From assembly GCA_002375465.1 (NCBI GenBank), contig DFLT01000006.1, positions 1 through 64,000 of the forward strand: a stretch of 64,000 bases of DNA. The letters run 5' to 3'. Below, piece after piece: positions 53,647 to 63,500 of the stretch. The notes under the pieces were generated by a model that did not search any database, had not been told where the DNA came from, and saw only the letters and a list, made by a program, of their open reading frames with translations. The DNA is from Alphaproteobacteria bacterium UBA3612. Its GTDB lineage: Bacteria > Pseudomonadota > Alphaproteobacteria > Sphingomonadales > Sphingomonadaceae. The stretch's first letter is position 1. Each line of letters starts with the position of its first letter. Made by a program: the position numbers and the translations under genes.

Positions 53647-55944
53647 ATGACCGAGAAGAAGGATACGGGCGGCAAGCCCGCAGGCATTGGCGGATCATCG
53701 GTAAAGTTTTCCGATTCCGAGGCGCTGCGTTTTCACTCGCATCCGCGCCCCGGGAAGATCGAGATCGTCGCGTCGAAGCCCATGGCGACACAGCGCGACC
53801 TTAGCCTGGCCTATTCGCCCGGCGTTGCCGTTCCCGTGCAGGCCATCGCCGACGACCCGCAGGCGGCCTATGATTATACTGCGAAGGGCAATCTGGTCGC
53901 GGTCATCTCGAACGGCACGGCCATCCTGGGCATGGGCAATCTGGGGGCACTTGCCTCGAAACCGGTGATGGAGGGGAAGGCCGTCCTCTTCAAACGCTTT
54001 GCCGACGTCGATTCGATCGACATCGAACTCGATACCGAGGATGTCGACGCCTTCTGCAATGCCGTAAAGCTGATGGAGCCCAGCTTTGGCGGCATCAACC
54101 TTGAGGATATCGGCAGCCCCGAATGTTTCGAGATCGAGGCGCGGCTGCGCGACGAGATGAACATTCCCGTCATGCACGACGACCAGCATGGCACCGCAAT
54201 CATTTCCGCCGCCGGCCTGCTGAACGCGCTGGAACTGACCAAGCGCAAGCTTGAGGAGATCAAGATCGTCGTCAACGGCGCCGGCGCCGCCGCCATCGCC
54301 TGTGCGGAACTGTTCATCGCCATGGGCGTCGACCGGCAGAATGTGCGTATGTGCGACAGGGAGGGGGTCATCCACCGGGGGCGCACCGGCCTGGGACAGA
54401 TGAAGTCGGCCTATGCGATCGAAACCGACGAACGTTCCCTGCGCGACGCGCTGAACGGTGCCGATGTGTTTGTCGGCCTGTCGGTCGGCGGCGCAGTGCA
54501 GCAGGACGACATATTGCTGATGGCGGATCAGCCGATCATCTTTGCCATGGCCAATCCCATCCCCGAAATCCTGCCGGAACTGGTGCGAGAGGTGCGCCCC
54601 GATGCGATCATCGCCACCGGACGTTCGGATTATCCGAACCAGGTCAACAATGTCCTCGGCTTTCCCTACATCTTCCGCGGGGCACTCGACGTGCGCGCCA
54701 CCACGATCAACGAGGAAATGAAGATCGCCGCCGCCCGCGCGCTCGCTAATCTCGCGAAGGAGGCGGTGCCGGATGAAGTTGCCGCCGCCTATGGCAAGCA
54801 ATTGTCCTTTGGCCCGGATTACATCATCCCCGCCCCCTTCGATCCGCGGCTGATCGAGGCCGTGCCCTTCGCGGTTGCAAAGGCCGCCATGGATTCCGGC
54901 GTCGCGCAGCGTCCCATCATCGATGAGGAGGCGTACCGCGTAGAGCTGCGTTCTCGGCTCAATCCGACCACCGCCGTCCTCGAACAGAGTTTCAATGCCG
55001 CCCGCGCCGCGCCGAAGCGCATCGTCTTTGCCGAGGGCGAAGAGGAGGTCGTGCTGCGCGCGGCGCTGACCATCAAGTCGCAGGGCTATGGCACCCCCGT
55101 TCTCGTCGGCCGCACCGAAAAGGTACACGAACGGCTGAAGGCCCTCGGCATCGACGATCCCGACATGTTCGAAATCCAGAACAGCCGCGTCAGCCCGCTT
55201 GTCCCCGGCATGGTCGAACATCTCTATCGCCGGCAACAGCGTAATGGCGCGCTGCACCGCGACATTCAGCGCTACGTCAATCAGGACCGCAACATCTTCG
55301 GCGCGCTGCTGGTGGCGCTGGGCCATGGCGACGTACTGGTAACGGGCGTGACGCGGCATTTTACCCAGGCGCTGAACCAGGTCAGCCAGGTCATCGACCC
55401 CAGCCCGAAACATTCGCCCTTCGGCATTCACGTCGTCGTGGGGCGGCATGAAACCTACATGATCGCCGATACTACGGTCACAGAGCGGCCAAACGCGGAA
55501 CAGCTGGCCGACTATGCGGAACAGACGGCGGCCGTGACGCGCCGCATGGGTCGCACGCCCCGCGTCGCCTTTCTCAGCTATTCCAATTTCGGCAATCCGC
55601 CGGGTGAGATTATCGACGAGGTGCGCGAGGCGGTAAAGCTGCTGGACCAGCGCCGCGTCGGCTTCGAATATGAGGGCGAGATGTCCGCCGACGTCGCGCT
55701 GAACCCGGACATGGCCACGCTCTACCCGTTCAGCCGCCTGACCGGGCCGGCCAATGTCCTCATCATGCCGGGCCTGCACAGCGCCAACATATCCGCCAAA
55801 TTGCTGAAGGAGCTGGGCGGCGGCCGCGTTTTCGGCCCCCTGCTAATGGGCATGGCCCGACCGGTACAGATCGTCCCCATGACATCGGGCGCGACCGACA
55901 TCGTCACCATGGCCGTCCTGGCGGCGAGCGGCGTCACGGACTGA
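53647..55944 (+). CDS. maeB: NADP-dependent malic enzyme with phosphotransacetylase domain
   Basis: A 765-residue MaeB. The malic N-terminal and NAD-binding domains cover about residues 1-430 (SLAYSPGVAVPV, HDDQHGTAI, GAGAAAIACAELF), and a phosphotransacetylase-like domain covers 440-765 (IVFAEGEEEVVLRAA, VLIMPGLHSANISAKLL). The fusion is normal for proteobacterial MaeB, the second domain acting in regulation by acetyl-CoA. It converts malate to pyruvate with NADPH. AAGGCG lies upstream. Confidence 0.96.
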   Translation: MTEKKDTGGKPAGIGGSSVKFSDSEALRFHSHPRPGKIEIVASKPMATQRDLSLAYSPGVAVPVQAIADDPQAAYDYTAKGNLVAVISNGTAILGMGNLGALASKPVMEGKAVLFKRFADVDSIDIELDTEDVDAFCNAVKLMEPSFGGINLEDIGSPECFEIEARLRDEMNIPVMHDDQHGTAIISAAGLLNALELTKRKLEEIKIVVNGAGAAAIACAELFIAMGVDRQNVRMCDREGVIHRGRTGLGQMKSAYAIETDERSLRDALNGADVFVGLSVGGAVQQDDILLMADQPIIFAMANPIPEILPELVREVRPDAIIATGRSDYPNQVNNVLGFPYIFRGALDVRATTINEEMKIAAARALANLAKEAVPDEVAAAYGKQLSFGPDYIIPAPFDPRLIEAVPFAVAKAAMDSGVAQRPIIDEEAYRVELRSRLNPTTAVLEQSFNAARAAPKRIVFAEGEEEVVLRAALTIKSQGYGTPVLVGRTEKVHERLKALGIDDPDMFEIQNSRVSPLVPGMVEHLYRRQQRNGALHRDIQRYVNQDRNIFGALLVALGHGDVLVTGVTRHFTQALNQVSQVIDPSPKHSPFGIHVVVGRHETYMIADTTVTERPNAEQLADYAEQTAAVTRRMGRTPRVAFLSYSNFGNPPGEIIDEVREAVKLLDQRRVGFEYEGEMSADVALNPDMATLYPFSRLTGPANVLIMPGLHSANISAKLLKELGGGRVFGPLLMGMARPVQIVPMTSGATDIVTMAVLAASGVTD

Positions 55945-56071
55945 GCCCCACCGCCCCGCGCCGTTGCGATCTCGCCGCACGATCTCGACAGCGGCAGGTG
56001 GGACTGGCAGGGTCGGACCATCGTCCTGTCCCGAAATGGGGCGATGGTACTGGTTCAGGGTAGAGATCAAG

Positions 56072-56854
56072 ATGACGAAACCGCCGCTTTTCTTCGTTCA
56101 TGGCATGTGGGCAACGCCGAAAATGTGGGACGAAATGGCCGCGCATTTCCGCGCTCGGGGCCACGTCGTGCACACCCCCGCGCTCCCCTTCCACGAACGC
56201 GACGCGCAAGGCCCCACCCCCGACCCGCTGCTCGCCAGCGTCAGCATCGGCGACTATGTCGACTCGCTCGTCGCAGCGGCCCGCGATGTGGGGGAGGCGC
56301 CGGTTATCATCGGCCACTCCATGGGCGGGATGCTGGCGCAAAGACTGGCAGAGGAGATCGGCGCTCGTGGTCTGATCCTGCTATCGCCCGCCCCCACCGC
56401 CTCAACCAGCCGCATCGCCCTGGCGCCGCTGCGGACGACCTTTGGCGTTACGAAAAATGTGCGCGGCAAATGGTGGAAATCGCCGACGCTGATCGACGAA
56501 GAACATGCGCGCTGGGGTATTTTCAACGAGGTGCCGGAGGATGATATTCGCCAGGCGCTGGACGAAATGGTGTGGGATTCGGGCCGCGTTCTCTATCAGA
56601 TATCCATGCCGTTCACGGATCAGGCGAAGGGGTCCGCCGTCGAATATGACCGCCTGGGCATGCCCGCACTCGTCATGGTCGGCGACCGCGACCGCATCAC
56701 CCCCGTCGCCATCGCTCGTGCGACCGCCCGCTCCTTGCGCGGAGAGGTCGACTATGTCGAACTGGACGGCGTCGGCCACTGGCTGTTTCACCAGCCGGTC
56801 GCCGATAAGGTCATGCAGCGGATGGAGGAATTCCTGACCCGCTTCGACGGCTGA
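56072..56854 (+). CDS. Alpha/beta hydrolase
   Basis: A 260-residue cytoplasmic alpha/beta-hydrolase. FFVHGMWATPKMW is the oxyanion-hole strand, GHSMGGMLAQ the nucleophile Ser, GDRDRITP the Asp region and GVGHWLF the His. It starts at ATG 56072; a longer frame begins in the maeB-trailing DNA without support. The substrate (ester, thioester or lactone) is unknown. It is convergent with the crotonase gene four bases beyond its stop. Confidence 0.88.
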   Translation: MTKPPLFFVHGMWATPKMWDEMAAHFRARGHVVHTPALPFHERDAQGPTPDPLLASVSIGDYVDSLVAAARDVGEAPVIIGHSMGGMLAQRLAEEIGARGLILLSPAPTASTSRIALAPLRTTFGVTKNVRGKWWKSPTLIDEEHARWGIFNEVPEDDIRQALDEMVWDSGRVLYQISMPFTDQAKGSAVEYDRLGMPALVMVGDRDRITPVAIARATARSLRGEVDYVELDGVGHWLFHQPVADKVMQRMEEFLTRFDG

Positions 56855-56858
56855 GCGA

Positions 56859-57644
56859 TCAGGAGAAGCTGGGTTTCCGCTTTTCCAGGATCGCCATCAC
56901 CGCCTCCAGATGGTCGGGGGATTTTTGCAGCACCCCCTGCAACAGCGCGGCATGTTCCAGATTGGCATCCAGCGCGGTGGCGCGCGCATCCAGCATCAGC
57001 CGTTTCGCCTTTCGCAGCGCGGCCGGCGGCTGCGCCGCGATGGTGGCGGCGATCTGACCCGCCCGGTCCAACAGCTCGCCGTCCGGCACCACTTCCGTAA
57101 CGAGACCCCAATCCAAGGCCTTTTTTGCGCCCACCGCCTCGGACGTCAGCAACATATGCATGGCGCGGGGCAGGCCGATCATTCTGGGCAACAGCCACGC
57201 ACCGCCATCGCCGGGGATCAGGCCGACCCGGACAAAGCTTTCGGCGAAACTGGCGCTTTCGCCGCAGATCCTGATGTCGCACATCGTCGCCAGGTCGCAT
57301 CCCGCGCCGATGGCATGGCCATTGACCGCCGCAATGACGGGAACGCTCAGCCGTTCAAAGGTCAGGGGGATACGCTGAATACCCGTGCGGTACCATTCGG
57401 CGATCTCCAGCGCGCTGTTTTCTTCGCTGATCTTGCGGATCTCATTCAGATTGCCGCCAGCGGAAAATCCCTTGCCGGCCCCGGTCAGGATGACACAGGA
57501 AACGCCCTCATCCTCATCGGCCCGCAGCAGCGCCCCGATCAGAGCAGGTACGACGTCATCCGACAGCGCATTGCGCGTTTCCGGCTGGTTCAGCGTGATA
57601 CGTGCAATGCGGTCGGCGCTTTCGTAAAGTACGGCGTCGGTCAT
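56859..57644 (-). CDS. Crotonase-family enoyl-CoA hydratase/isomerase
   Basis: A 261-residue crotonase-fold enzyme. The oxyanion-hole motifs GFSAGGNLNEI and GHAIGAGCDLATMCD are present. Neither catalytic Glu of classical enoyl-CoA hydratase is there: the first is Asp (GCD) and the position of the second carries Phe (SFVRVGLIPGDGG). This points to an isomerase-type or another crotonase reaction, not simple hydration. It may be co-transcribed with the CitE-like lyase 24 bases upstream. Confidence 0.88.
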   Translation of the reverse strand: MTDAVLYESADRIARITLNQPETRNALSDDVVPALIGALLRADEDEGVSCVILTGAGKGFSAGGNLNEIRKISEENSALEIAEWYRTGIQRIPLTFERLSVPVIAAVNGHAIGAGCDLATMCDIRICGESASFAESFVRVGLIPGDGGAWLLPRMIGLPRAMHMLLTSEAVGAKKALDWGLVTEVVPDGELLDRAGQIAATIAAQPPAALRKAKRLMLDARATALDANLEHAALLQGVLQKSPDHLEAVMAILEKRKPSFS

Positions 57645-57668
57645 TCTGATGCTCTCCGTCAGATCTCG

Positions 57669-58487
57669 TTAGTCGGCCAGGCGCACGATGCGCTCCGCTT
57701 CGGAAAGGTGCAGGCGTTCGGTCATCCTGCCATCCACCTTCAGGACGCCTGCCCCGGGCTCTGCGGTAAAGGCGGCGATCACGGCGCGGGCATGGGCAAG
57801 CTCCTCCCCGGTGGGCGAGAAGGCGCGGGTGGCGGCTTCGATCTGGCTGGGGTGGATCAGCGTCTTGCCGTCGAATCCCAATGCCGCACCCTCGGCGCAT
57901 TCCGCAGCCAGCCCTTCCCCGTCGGCAATATCGTTCCAGACGCCGTCGAGCGCAGTCTTGCCCTCCGCACGGGCGGCAAGGACAATCAGTTGCAGCGCAG
58001 TCTGAAACGCGGCGCGACCCGGCGCGATCCTCGCCCGCATTTCCTTGGCCAGATCGTTGATCCCCACCACGAGCGTTTCCACGCGGGTCGCGGCGATTTC
58101 CGCAAGGTTCTGAATGGCGCGCGGCGTCTCGATCATCGCCCAGACCGGCGTAGTGCCGCACATGGCATCGGCGATCTGAAACCCGCTTTCCACCTTCGGC
58201 AGCAGGATGGCATCGGGGCGGGCCTCCGTCGCGGCGGCAATGTCCTCGGCGCCCCAAGGCGTGTCGAGCCCGTTGACGCGAATGACGATCTCGCATTCTC
58301 CGTAATCGCCGGCGTAGACAGCCTCTGTCACCATGTCGCGTGCCACCGCCTTCTGATCGGGCGCCACCGCATCCTCCAGATCGAAGATCAGCACATCGGC
58401 ATCCAGTGTCTTTGCCTTTTCAAGGGCGCGGGCATTCGATCCCGGCATATAAAGCGCGGATCGTCTTTTACGGTATTGGGTCGTCAT
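57669..58487 (-). CDS. CoA ester lyase, CitE/HpcH family
   Basis: A 272-residue TIM-barrel lyase. RRSALYMPGSNARALEKA opens it; VLIFDLEDAVAPD and VIRVNGLDTPWGAEDI carry metal and substrate residues. Family members cleave citryl-CoA, malyl-CoA or citramalyl-CoA, or act as malyl-CoA thioesterases. Alone, without citD or citF, it is more likely a stand-alone malyl/citramalyl-CoA enzyme. It forms a pair with the downstream crotonase. Confidence 0.88.
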   Translation of the reverse strand: MTTQYRKRRSALYMPGSNARALEKAKTLDADVLIFDLEDAVAPDQKAVARDMVTEAVYAGDYGECEIVIRVNGLDTPWGAEDIAAATEARPDAILLPKVESGFQIADAMCGTTPVWAMIETPRAIQNLAEIAATRVETLVVGINDLAKEMRARIAPGRAAFQTALQLIVLAARAEGKTALDGVWNDIADGEGLAAECAEGAALGFDGKTLIHPSQIEAATRAFSPTGEELAHARAVIAAFTAEPGAGVLKVDGRMTERLHLSEAERIVRLAD

Positions 58488-58620
58488 TGCGCTGACCTTT
58501 TCGGGGGGCTGTTGGCGGGCTGCGGCCTCTCTAAAGCGGGGCAGGAAGTATCGGCAAGGGACTGTGGCGGGGTTGCGGGCTTCCTTCGCCGATATTGACT
58601 GCTAATCCTGTCACCCACCG

Positions 58621-58641
58621 CCGTACGAACCCCGTACGAAC
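58621..58641. repeat. Direct repeat upstream of nitronate monooxygenase
   Basis: CCGTACGAAC occurs at 58621-58630 and again at 58632-58641, one helical turn apart, in the divergent region between the CitE-like lyase and the nitronate monooxygenase. The second copy ends 20 bases before the latter's ATG. It could be a regulator-binding site; no regulator gene is adjacent. Confidence 0.4.
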
Positions 58642-58661
58642 ATGGTTCAGAAGGGCTATTC

Positions 58662-59639
58662 ATGAAGACGCGCATTACAGAGCTGTTCGGCATCCAGCAT
58701 CCGGTCATTCAAGGCGGCATGCACTATGTCGGTTTTGCGGAACTGGCCGCCGCCGTTTCCAATGCAGGTGGGCTGGGTATCATCACCGCGCTGACGCAGG
58801 GGTCGCCGGAGGCGTTGGCGAAGGAGATCGCACGCTGCCGCGAAATGACGGACAAGCCGTTCGGCGTGAACCTGACCTTCCTGCCCGCCTTCAGCGAGCC
58901 GCCCTATCCCGAATATATCGATGCGATCATTTCCGGCGGCATCACGGCGGTCGAAACGGCGGGCCGCAATCCAGAGGAGCACCTGCCGCGGCTGAAAGAG
59001 GCCGGTATCAAGGTCATTCACAAATGCACCTCTGTCCGTCATTCGCTGAAGGCGCAGTCGATCGGCTGCGACGCGGTCTCGGTCGACGGCTTCGAATGCG
59101 GCGGACATCCGGGCGAGGACGACGTGCCGAACATGATCCTACTGCCGCGCGCGGCGGACGAACTGGACATTCCCTTCGTCGCATCCGGCGGCCAGGCCGA
59201 TGCCCGATCATTGGTCGCCAGCCTCGCGCTGGGCGCAGAGGGGATCAATATGGGCACCCGCTTCATCGCCACAAAGGAAGCGCCGGTGCACGAAAATGTG
59301 AAACAGGCGATCCTGGCGGCCAGCGAACTCGATACCCGGCTCGTCATGCGCCCGCTTCGAAATACGGAGCGCGTGCTGCAAAATGACAGCGTCGACGAAA
59401 TCCTCGCGATTGAACGCGAAAAGGGCGCCGACCTCAAAATCACCGACATTCTGGATCAGGTCGCAGGCGTCTATCCTGCGATCATGAAGGAAGGCCGGAT
59501 GGACGCCGGCGCATGGAGTTGCGGCATGGTGGCAGGCCTTGTCTACGACATTCCCACTGTCGGCGAACTGATCGACCGCATCATGAAAGACGCGGACACG
59601 ATCATTCGCAAGCGGCTGGAGGGGCTGCTGGCGGAATAA
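58662..59639 (+). CDS. Nitronate monooxygenase
   Basis: A 325-residue FMN enzyme of the NMO/2-nitropropane dioxygenase family. FGIQHPVIQGGMHYVG at the N-terminus, the central VDGFECGGHPGEDD and ASGGQADARSLVASLALGAEGINMGTRF segments are the family marks. It oxidises alkyl nitronates such as propionate-3-nitronate. It is divergent from the CitE-like lyase. Confidence 0.93.
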   Translation: MKTRITELFGIQHPVIQGGMHYVGFAELAAAVSNAGGLGIITALTQGSPEALAKEIARCREMTDKPFGVNLTFLPAFSEPPYPEYIDAIISGGITAVETAGRNPEEHLPRLKEAGIKVIHKCTSVRHSLKAQSIGCDAVSVDGFECGGHPGEDDVPNMILLPRAADELDIPFVASGGQADARSLVASLALGAEGINMGTRFIATKEAPVHENVKQAILAASELDTRLVMRPLRNTERVLQNDSVDEILAIEREKGADLKITDILDQVAGVYPAIMKEGRMDAGAWSCGMVAGLVYDIPTVGELIDRIMKDADTIIRKRLEGLLAE

Positions 59640-59640
59640 A

Positions 59641-59658
59641 GGGCAGGCAAACCTGCCC
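59641..59658 (+). terminator. Terminator after nitronate monooxygenase
   Basis: GGGCAGG and CCTGCCC form a perfect 7-base stem with a CAAA loop directly after the stop codon, followed by GTTATT. A second inverted pair, GGAGGGG (59702-59708) and CCCCTCC (59720-59726), lies toward the convergent gene and may serve that transcript. Confidence 0.6.
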
Positions 59659-59740
59659 GTTATTCCGCGCACGCGGGAGCGGGGAGCAGGGGTGTTAGAC
59701 TGGAGGGGCACAAGAAATTCCCCTCCAAAGCCGCTGAAGA

Positions 59741-60517
59741 CTAGCGGCCCTTGAACTCGCCCTTCCGCTTTTCGGCGAACGCCGACATGCCTTCCTTCTG
59801 GTCCTCGGTCCCGAACAGACCGTGGAAGACGCGGCGCTCGTAATTGATGCCCTGCGCCAGCGTCATTTCATAGGCGGCATTCACCGCTTCTTTTGCGGCA
59901 ATCGCGGCCAGCGGCGGCATGGCGGCAATCGCTTCCGCCATCTTCATTGCTTCGACGACCAGATCATCTGCCGGTACGATTTTCGCGACCAGGCCAGAGG
60001 CTTCCGCCTCTTCGGCCTTCATGTTGCGGCCGGTCAGGATCATTTCCATTGCCTTGGCCTTGCCGATCGCGTGGGTCAGCCGCTGCGATCCCCCCATGCC
60101 GGGGATCACGCCCAACTTGATTTCCGGCTGTCCAAAGACGGCACTGTCGGCGGCGATCAGGATGTCGGACATCATCGCGACCTCACATCCGCCGCCCAGC
60201 GCATAGCCCGCCACTGCGGCGATCCACGGCTTGCGGGTGCGGGTAACGTCCTCCCAGCCTGAGAAATAGTTGGAGCCGTACATCTCGCCGAATGACTGGC
60301 TGGCCATTTCCTTGATGTCGGCGCCAGCCGCGAATGCCTTTTCGTTGCCCGTAAGGACCAGGCACCGCTGGCTGTCATCGGCATCATAAGCGCGGAAGGC
60401 GCTCGTCAGATCGGCAAGCACGGCGCTGGATAGTGCGTTCAGAGCCTTGGGCCGGTCGAAAGTGATCAGCGTGACAGCGCCCTGCTGTTCGACCTTGATG
60501 GTTTCGTAGGTGCTCAT
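59741..60517 (-). CDS. Enoyl-CoA hydratase
   Basis: A 258-residue classical crotonase. The oxyanion motifs [12 protein letters not shown] and [15 protein letters not shown] are present; both catalytic glutamates are there (GCE and [13 protein letters not shown]). It hydrates 2-enoyl-CoA to 3-hydroxyacyl-CoA. It lies 38 bases after the acyl-CoA dehydrogenase and in one run with mmsA, so hydration of methacrylyl-CoA in valine breakdown is likely, though not exclusive. Confidence 0.93.
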   Translation of the reverse strand: MSTYETIKVEQQGAVTLITFDRPKALNALSSAVLADLTSAFRAYDADDSQRCLVLTGNEKAFAAGADIKEMASQSFGEMYGSNYFSGWEDVTRTRKPWIAAVAGYALGGGCEVAMMSDILIAADSAVFGQPEIKLGVIPGMGGSQRLTHAIGKAKAMEMILTGRNMKAEEAEASGLVAKIVPADDLVVEAMKMAEAIAAMPPLAAIAAKEAVNAAYEMTLAQGINYERRVFHGLFGTEDQKEGMSAFAEKRKGEFKGR

Positions 60518-60555
60518 GATTTCTCCCGCATGGCGAAAAGGTGGATGGTGCGTCG

Positions 60556-61698
60556 CTATTGCCGCAGCAGATCGCGACCGACGATCATACGCATGACCTG
60601 GTTCGTGCCCTCCAGAATGGAGTGCACACGCAGATCGCGCCAGAAACGTTCGATGGGGTAATCCTGCAGATAGCCATAGCCGCCGAACAATTGCAGGGCG
60701 TCGTTGACGATCTTCGACCCGTTGTCGGTGGCCAGACGCTTCGCCATGGCGGCAAACCGCGTCTTGTCGGGGGCGTTTTCGGTAACTTTTGCCGCAGCCA
60801 TATAGAGCAGCGCGCGTGACGCCTGCAGGTCGGTTTCCATGTCGGCAAGCATGAATTGCGTGTTTTGGAAATCGGCGATTGCCTGCCCGAACTGGTGGCG
60901 TTCCTTGGTGTAGGCGACGGCCTCGTCCAGACAGCGCTGTGCACCGCCGAGGGAACAGGCGCCGATATTCAGGCGCCCGCCATCAAGGCCCATCATGGCG
61001 ATGCGGAAGCCCTCGCCCTCGGCACCGATGCGGTTCTCGACGGGAACGCGCACATCCTCGAACGTCACCATGCGCGTCGGTTGCGAATGCCAGCCGAGCT
61101 TCTTTTCATTCGCGCCAAAGGAGACGCCGGGCATGTCCTTTTCAACGACAAGGCAGCTGATGCCCTTCGGCCCGGCCTCGCCCGTGCGGACCATGCAGAC
61201 ATAAACCTCGTTCTCGCCGGCGCCGGAAATGAACTGCTTCGATCCGTTCAACACATAATGGTCGCCGTCCAGCTTTGCCGTCGTCTTCAGGGCGGCGGCG
61301 TCCGAACCCGATCCGGGTTCCGTCAAGCAATAGCTGGCGATGCGGTCGCAGATGACCAGGTCGGGCAGATATTTCGCCTTCACCTCTGCGCCGCCAAAGC
61401 GGTCGATCATCCATGACGCCATATTGTGGATTGAGATAAACGCACTGGTCGACGGGCAGCCATAGGCCATCGCTTCCATGATCAGTGCCGATTCCAGCCG
61501 CCCGAGGCCGATCCCGCCCGAATCCTCGCTGACATAGATCGCACCGAATCCCAGCTCCGCCGCCTCCTTCACCACATCGCGGGGGAAAATATGCTTCTCG
61601 TCCCATTCGGCGGCATGAGGGGTGATCCGATCGGCAGTAAATTTCTGCGCCATCTCCTGGATGGCGCGCTGATCGTCGGTCAGGTCGAACTGGGTCAT
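60556..61698 (-). CDS. Acyl-CoA dehydrogenase (isobutyryl-CoA dehydrogenase-like)
   Basis: A 380-residue FAD acyl-CoA dehydrogenase. [17 protein letters not shown] opens it, [19 protein letters not shown] and [20 protein letters not shown] are the family signatures, and the catalytic Glu is in [11 protein letters not shown]. Start ATG 61698 (MTQFDLTDD) is used; the longer frame is out of family range. With mmsA and the enoyl-CoA hydratase it likely oxidises isobutyryl-CoA to methacrylyl-CoA. Confidence 0.92.
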   Translation of the reverse strand: MTQFDLTDDQRAIQEMAQKFTADRITPHAAEWDEKHIFPRDVVKEAAELGFGAIYVSEDSGGIGLGRLESALIMEAMAYGCPSTSAFISIHNMASWMIDRFGGAEVKAKYLPDLVICDRIASYCLTEPGSGSDAAALKTTAKLDGDHYVLNGSKQFISGAGENEVYVCMVRTGEAGPKGISCLVVEKDMPGVSFGANEKKLGWHSQPTRMVTFEDVRVPVENRIGAEGEGFRIAMMGLDGGRLNIGACSLGGAQRCLDEAVAYTKERHQFGQAIADFQNTQFMLADMETDLQASRALLYMAAAKVTENAPDKTRFAAMAKRLATDNGSKIVNDALQLFGGYGYLQDYPIERFWRDLRVHSILEGTNQVMRMIVGRDLLRQ

Positions 61699-61800
61699 GG
61701 CGAAGATCCTATCATGGCTTCGGCGTCCGCCTCCACCCGCCATTCGGACAGGCGGGCGGGGCGGGCGATTATCTCATCCGGGTCTGGGCGGGCGTACCGC

Positions 61801-63300
61801 TCACCCCATGGTCGGGATGACGAAGACGTTTTCGTCCCCGACGCCCGAGCCGTCCGGCCAACGCTGCGTTACGGTCTTCAGCTTGGTCCAGAAGCGGACG
61901 CCCTCCATGCCGTGCTGGCCGTGATCGCCAAAGGCGCTGCGCTTCCAACCGCCAAAGCTGTGATAGGCGACCGGCACAGGGATCGGCACATTGATGCCGA
62001 CCATGCCCACATCGACGCGCTGCGCGAATTCGCGGGCCGCATGACCGTTGCGCGTAAAGATCGCGACGCCATTGCCATATTGATGCTTTGAGGGGAGGGC
62101 GAGCGCCTCCTCGAACGATTCGGCGCGGACGATCTGCAGGACGGGACCGAAGATCTCTTCCTTGTAGCTTTGCATCTCTGGCTTCACATGATCGAACAGG
62201 CTGGGCCCCATGAAGAAGCCCTTTTCGTGGCCCTGCATGGAAAAGCCCCGGCCGTCGACGACCAGTTCGGCCCCCTCGTCGACACCGGTCTTGATCCAGT
62301 TCTCGACGCGCGTGCGGTGTTCCGCCGTAACGACCGGGCCATAATCGGCATCCGGGTCGTTCGAAACGCCGACGCGCAGCTTCTCGATGGCGGGCAGCAT
62401 CGCCTCGCGCAGTTCGTTGGCGGTCTGTTCACCCACCGGCACCACGACCGGCAGGGCCATGCAGCGTTCGCCGGCGCTGCCAAAGGCGGCGCCGGACAGA
62501 TCGTTGACCACCTGATCAAGGTCGGCATCCGGCAGAACGATGCCGTGGTTCTTGGCGCCGCCCATGGCCTGCACGCGCTTGCCGTTCTCGACGCCGCGCT
62601 TGTAGACATAATGCGCGATGTCGCTGGACCCGACAAAGCTGACGCCGGAAATATCGGGGTGGTCAAGGATGGCGTCGACCATTTCCTTGTCGCCATTCAC
62701 CACCTGCAAAATACCCTCCGGCGCGCCGGCCTCCAGGAACAGTTCGGCAAGCCGCATGGGAACGCTGGGATCGCGCTCGGACGGCTTGATGATCATGGCA
62801 TTGCCGACCGCGACACTGACCCCGAACATCCACATCGGGATCATGGCGGGAAAGTTGAACGGCGTGATGCCCGCTCCAATGCCCAGCGGCTGACGCATCG
62901 AATACACGTCGATTCCCGGCCCTGCACCCTGGGTATATTCGCCCTTCAGAACATGCGGGATGCCGCAGGCGAATTCGATCACGTCGAGGCCGCGCTGCAC
63001 GTCGCCGCGCGCATCGGCAACAACCTTGCCATGTTCGGAGGACAAGAGCTCGGCGAGCTCGTCCATGCGGCTTTCCACCAGCCGCTTATATTCGAACATG
63101 ATGCGCGCCCGTTTTTGCGGGTTCGTCGCCGCCCAGGCCGGCTGCGCCGCCTTTGCCAGTTCGACGGCGCGGTCCAGGTCCGCCGGCGTGCCGAGTTCGA
63201 CCTGCGCCTGCACCTCTCCTGTCGAGGGGTTGAAGATGTCTTTCTTGCGCGTTCCGCCGGATACGCGGCCGCCGCCGATCAAATGCTCAACAATTCGCAT
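61801..63300 (-). CDS. mmsA: Methylmalonate-semialdehyde dehydrogenase (CoA-acylating)
   Basis: A 499-residue aldehyde dehydrogenase of the MmsA type. IPMWMFGVSVAVGNAMIIKP is the cofactor region, GGAKNHGIVLPDADLDQVV is specific to MmsA, and the nucleophile Cys is in FGSAGERCMALP. It converts methylmalonate semialdehyde to propionyl-CoA, the last step of valine breakdown. GGAGGT lies eight bases before the start. It heads the run toward the acyl-CoA dehydrogenase. mmsB and the 3-hydroxyisobutyryl-CoA hydrolase are not in the window. Confidence 0.95.
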   Translation of the reverse strand: MRIVEHLIGGGRVSGGTRKKDIFNPSTGEVQAQVELGTPADLDRAVELAKAAQPAWAATNPQKRARIMFEYKRLVESRMDELAELLSSEHGKVVADARGDVQRGLDVIEFACGIPHVLKGEYTQGAGPGIDVYSMRQPLGIGAGITPFNFPAMIPMWMFGVSVAVGNAMIIKPSERDPSVPMRLAELFLEAGAPEGILQVVNGDKEMVDAILDHPDISGVSFVGSSDIAHYVYKRGVENGKRVQAMGGAKNHGIVLPDADLDQVVNDLSGAAFGSAGERCMALPVVVPVGEQTANELREAMLPAIEKLRVGVSNDPDADYGPVVTAEHRTRVENWIKTGVDEGAELVVDGRGFSMQGHEKGFFMGPSLFDHVKPEMQSYKEEIFGPVLQIVRAESFEEALALPSKHQYGNGVAIFTRNGHAAREFAQRVDVGMVGINVPIPVPVAYHSFGGWKRSAFGDHGQHGMEGVRFWTKLKTVTQRWPDGSGVGDENVFVIPTMG

Positions 63301-63500
63301 ATTATACCTCCGTGAAATAATCGTTCATGCAAGAATCAGATAAGAAGTCAACAAACGGAGTCTCCTGGGAGCGGACTCGTCCTGTTCGCCGGGGAAAACG
63401 CCACGCCCGGGCCAGCGTACGGCCCCTCATACCAGCGGCTAATGACAAGGCAAAATAGAAGCCGCGAGCGCGAAAGAGGCACACGACGCTGCTGAGTAGG

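Noticed and set aside
53695..55779. 694-codon minus-strand frame opposite maeB
   Set aside because: Antisense shadow of a GC-rich gene; the malic enzyme on the plus strand is certain.
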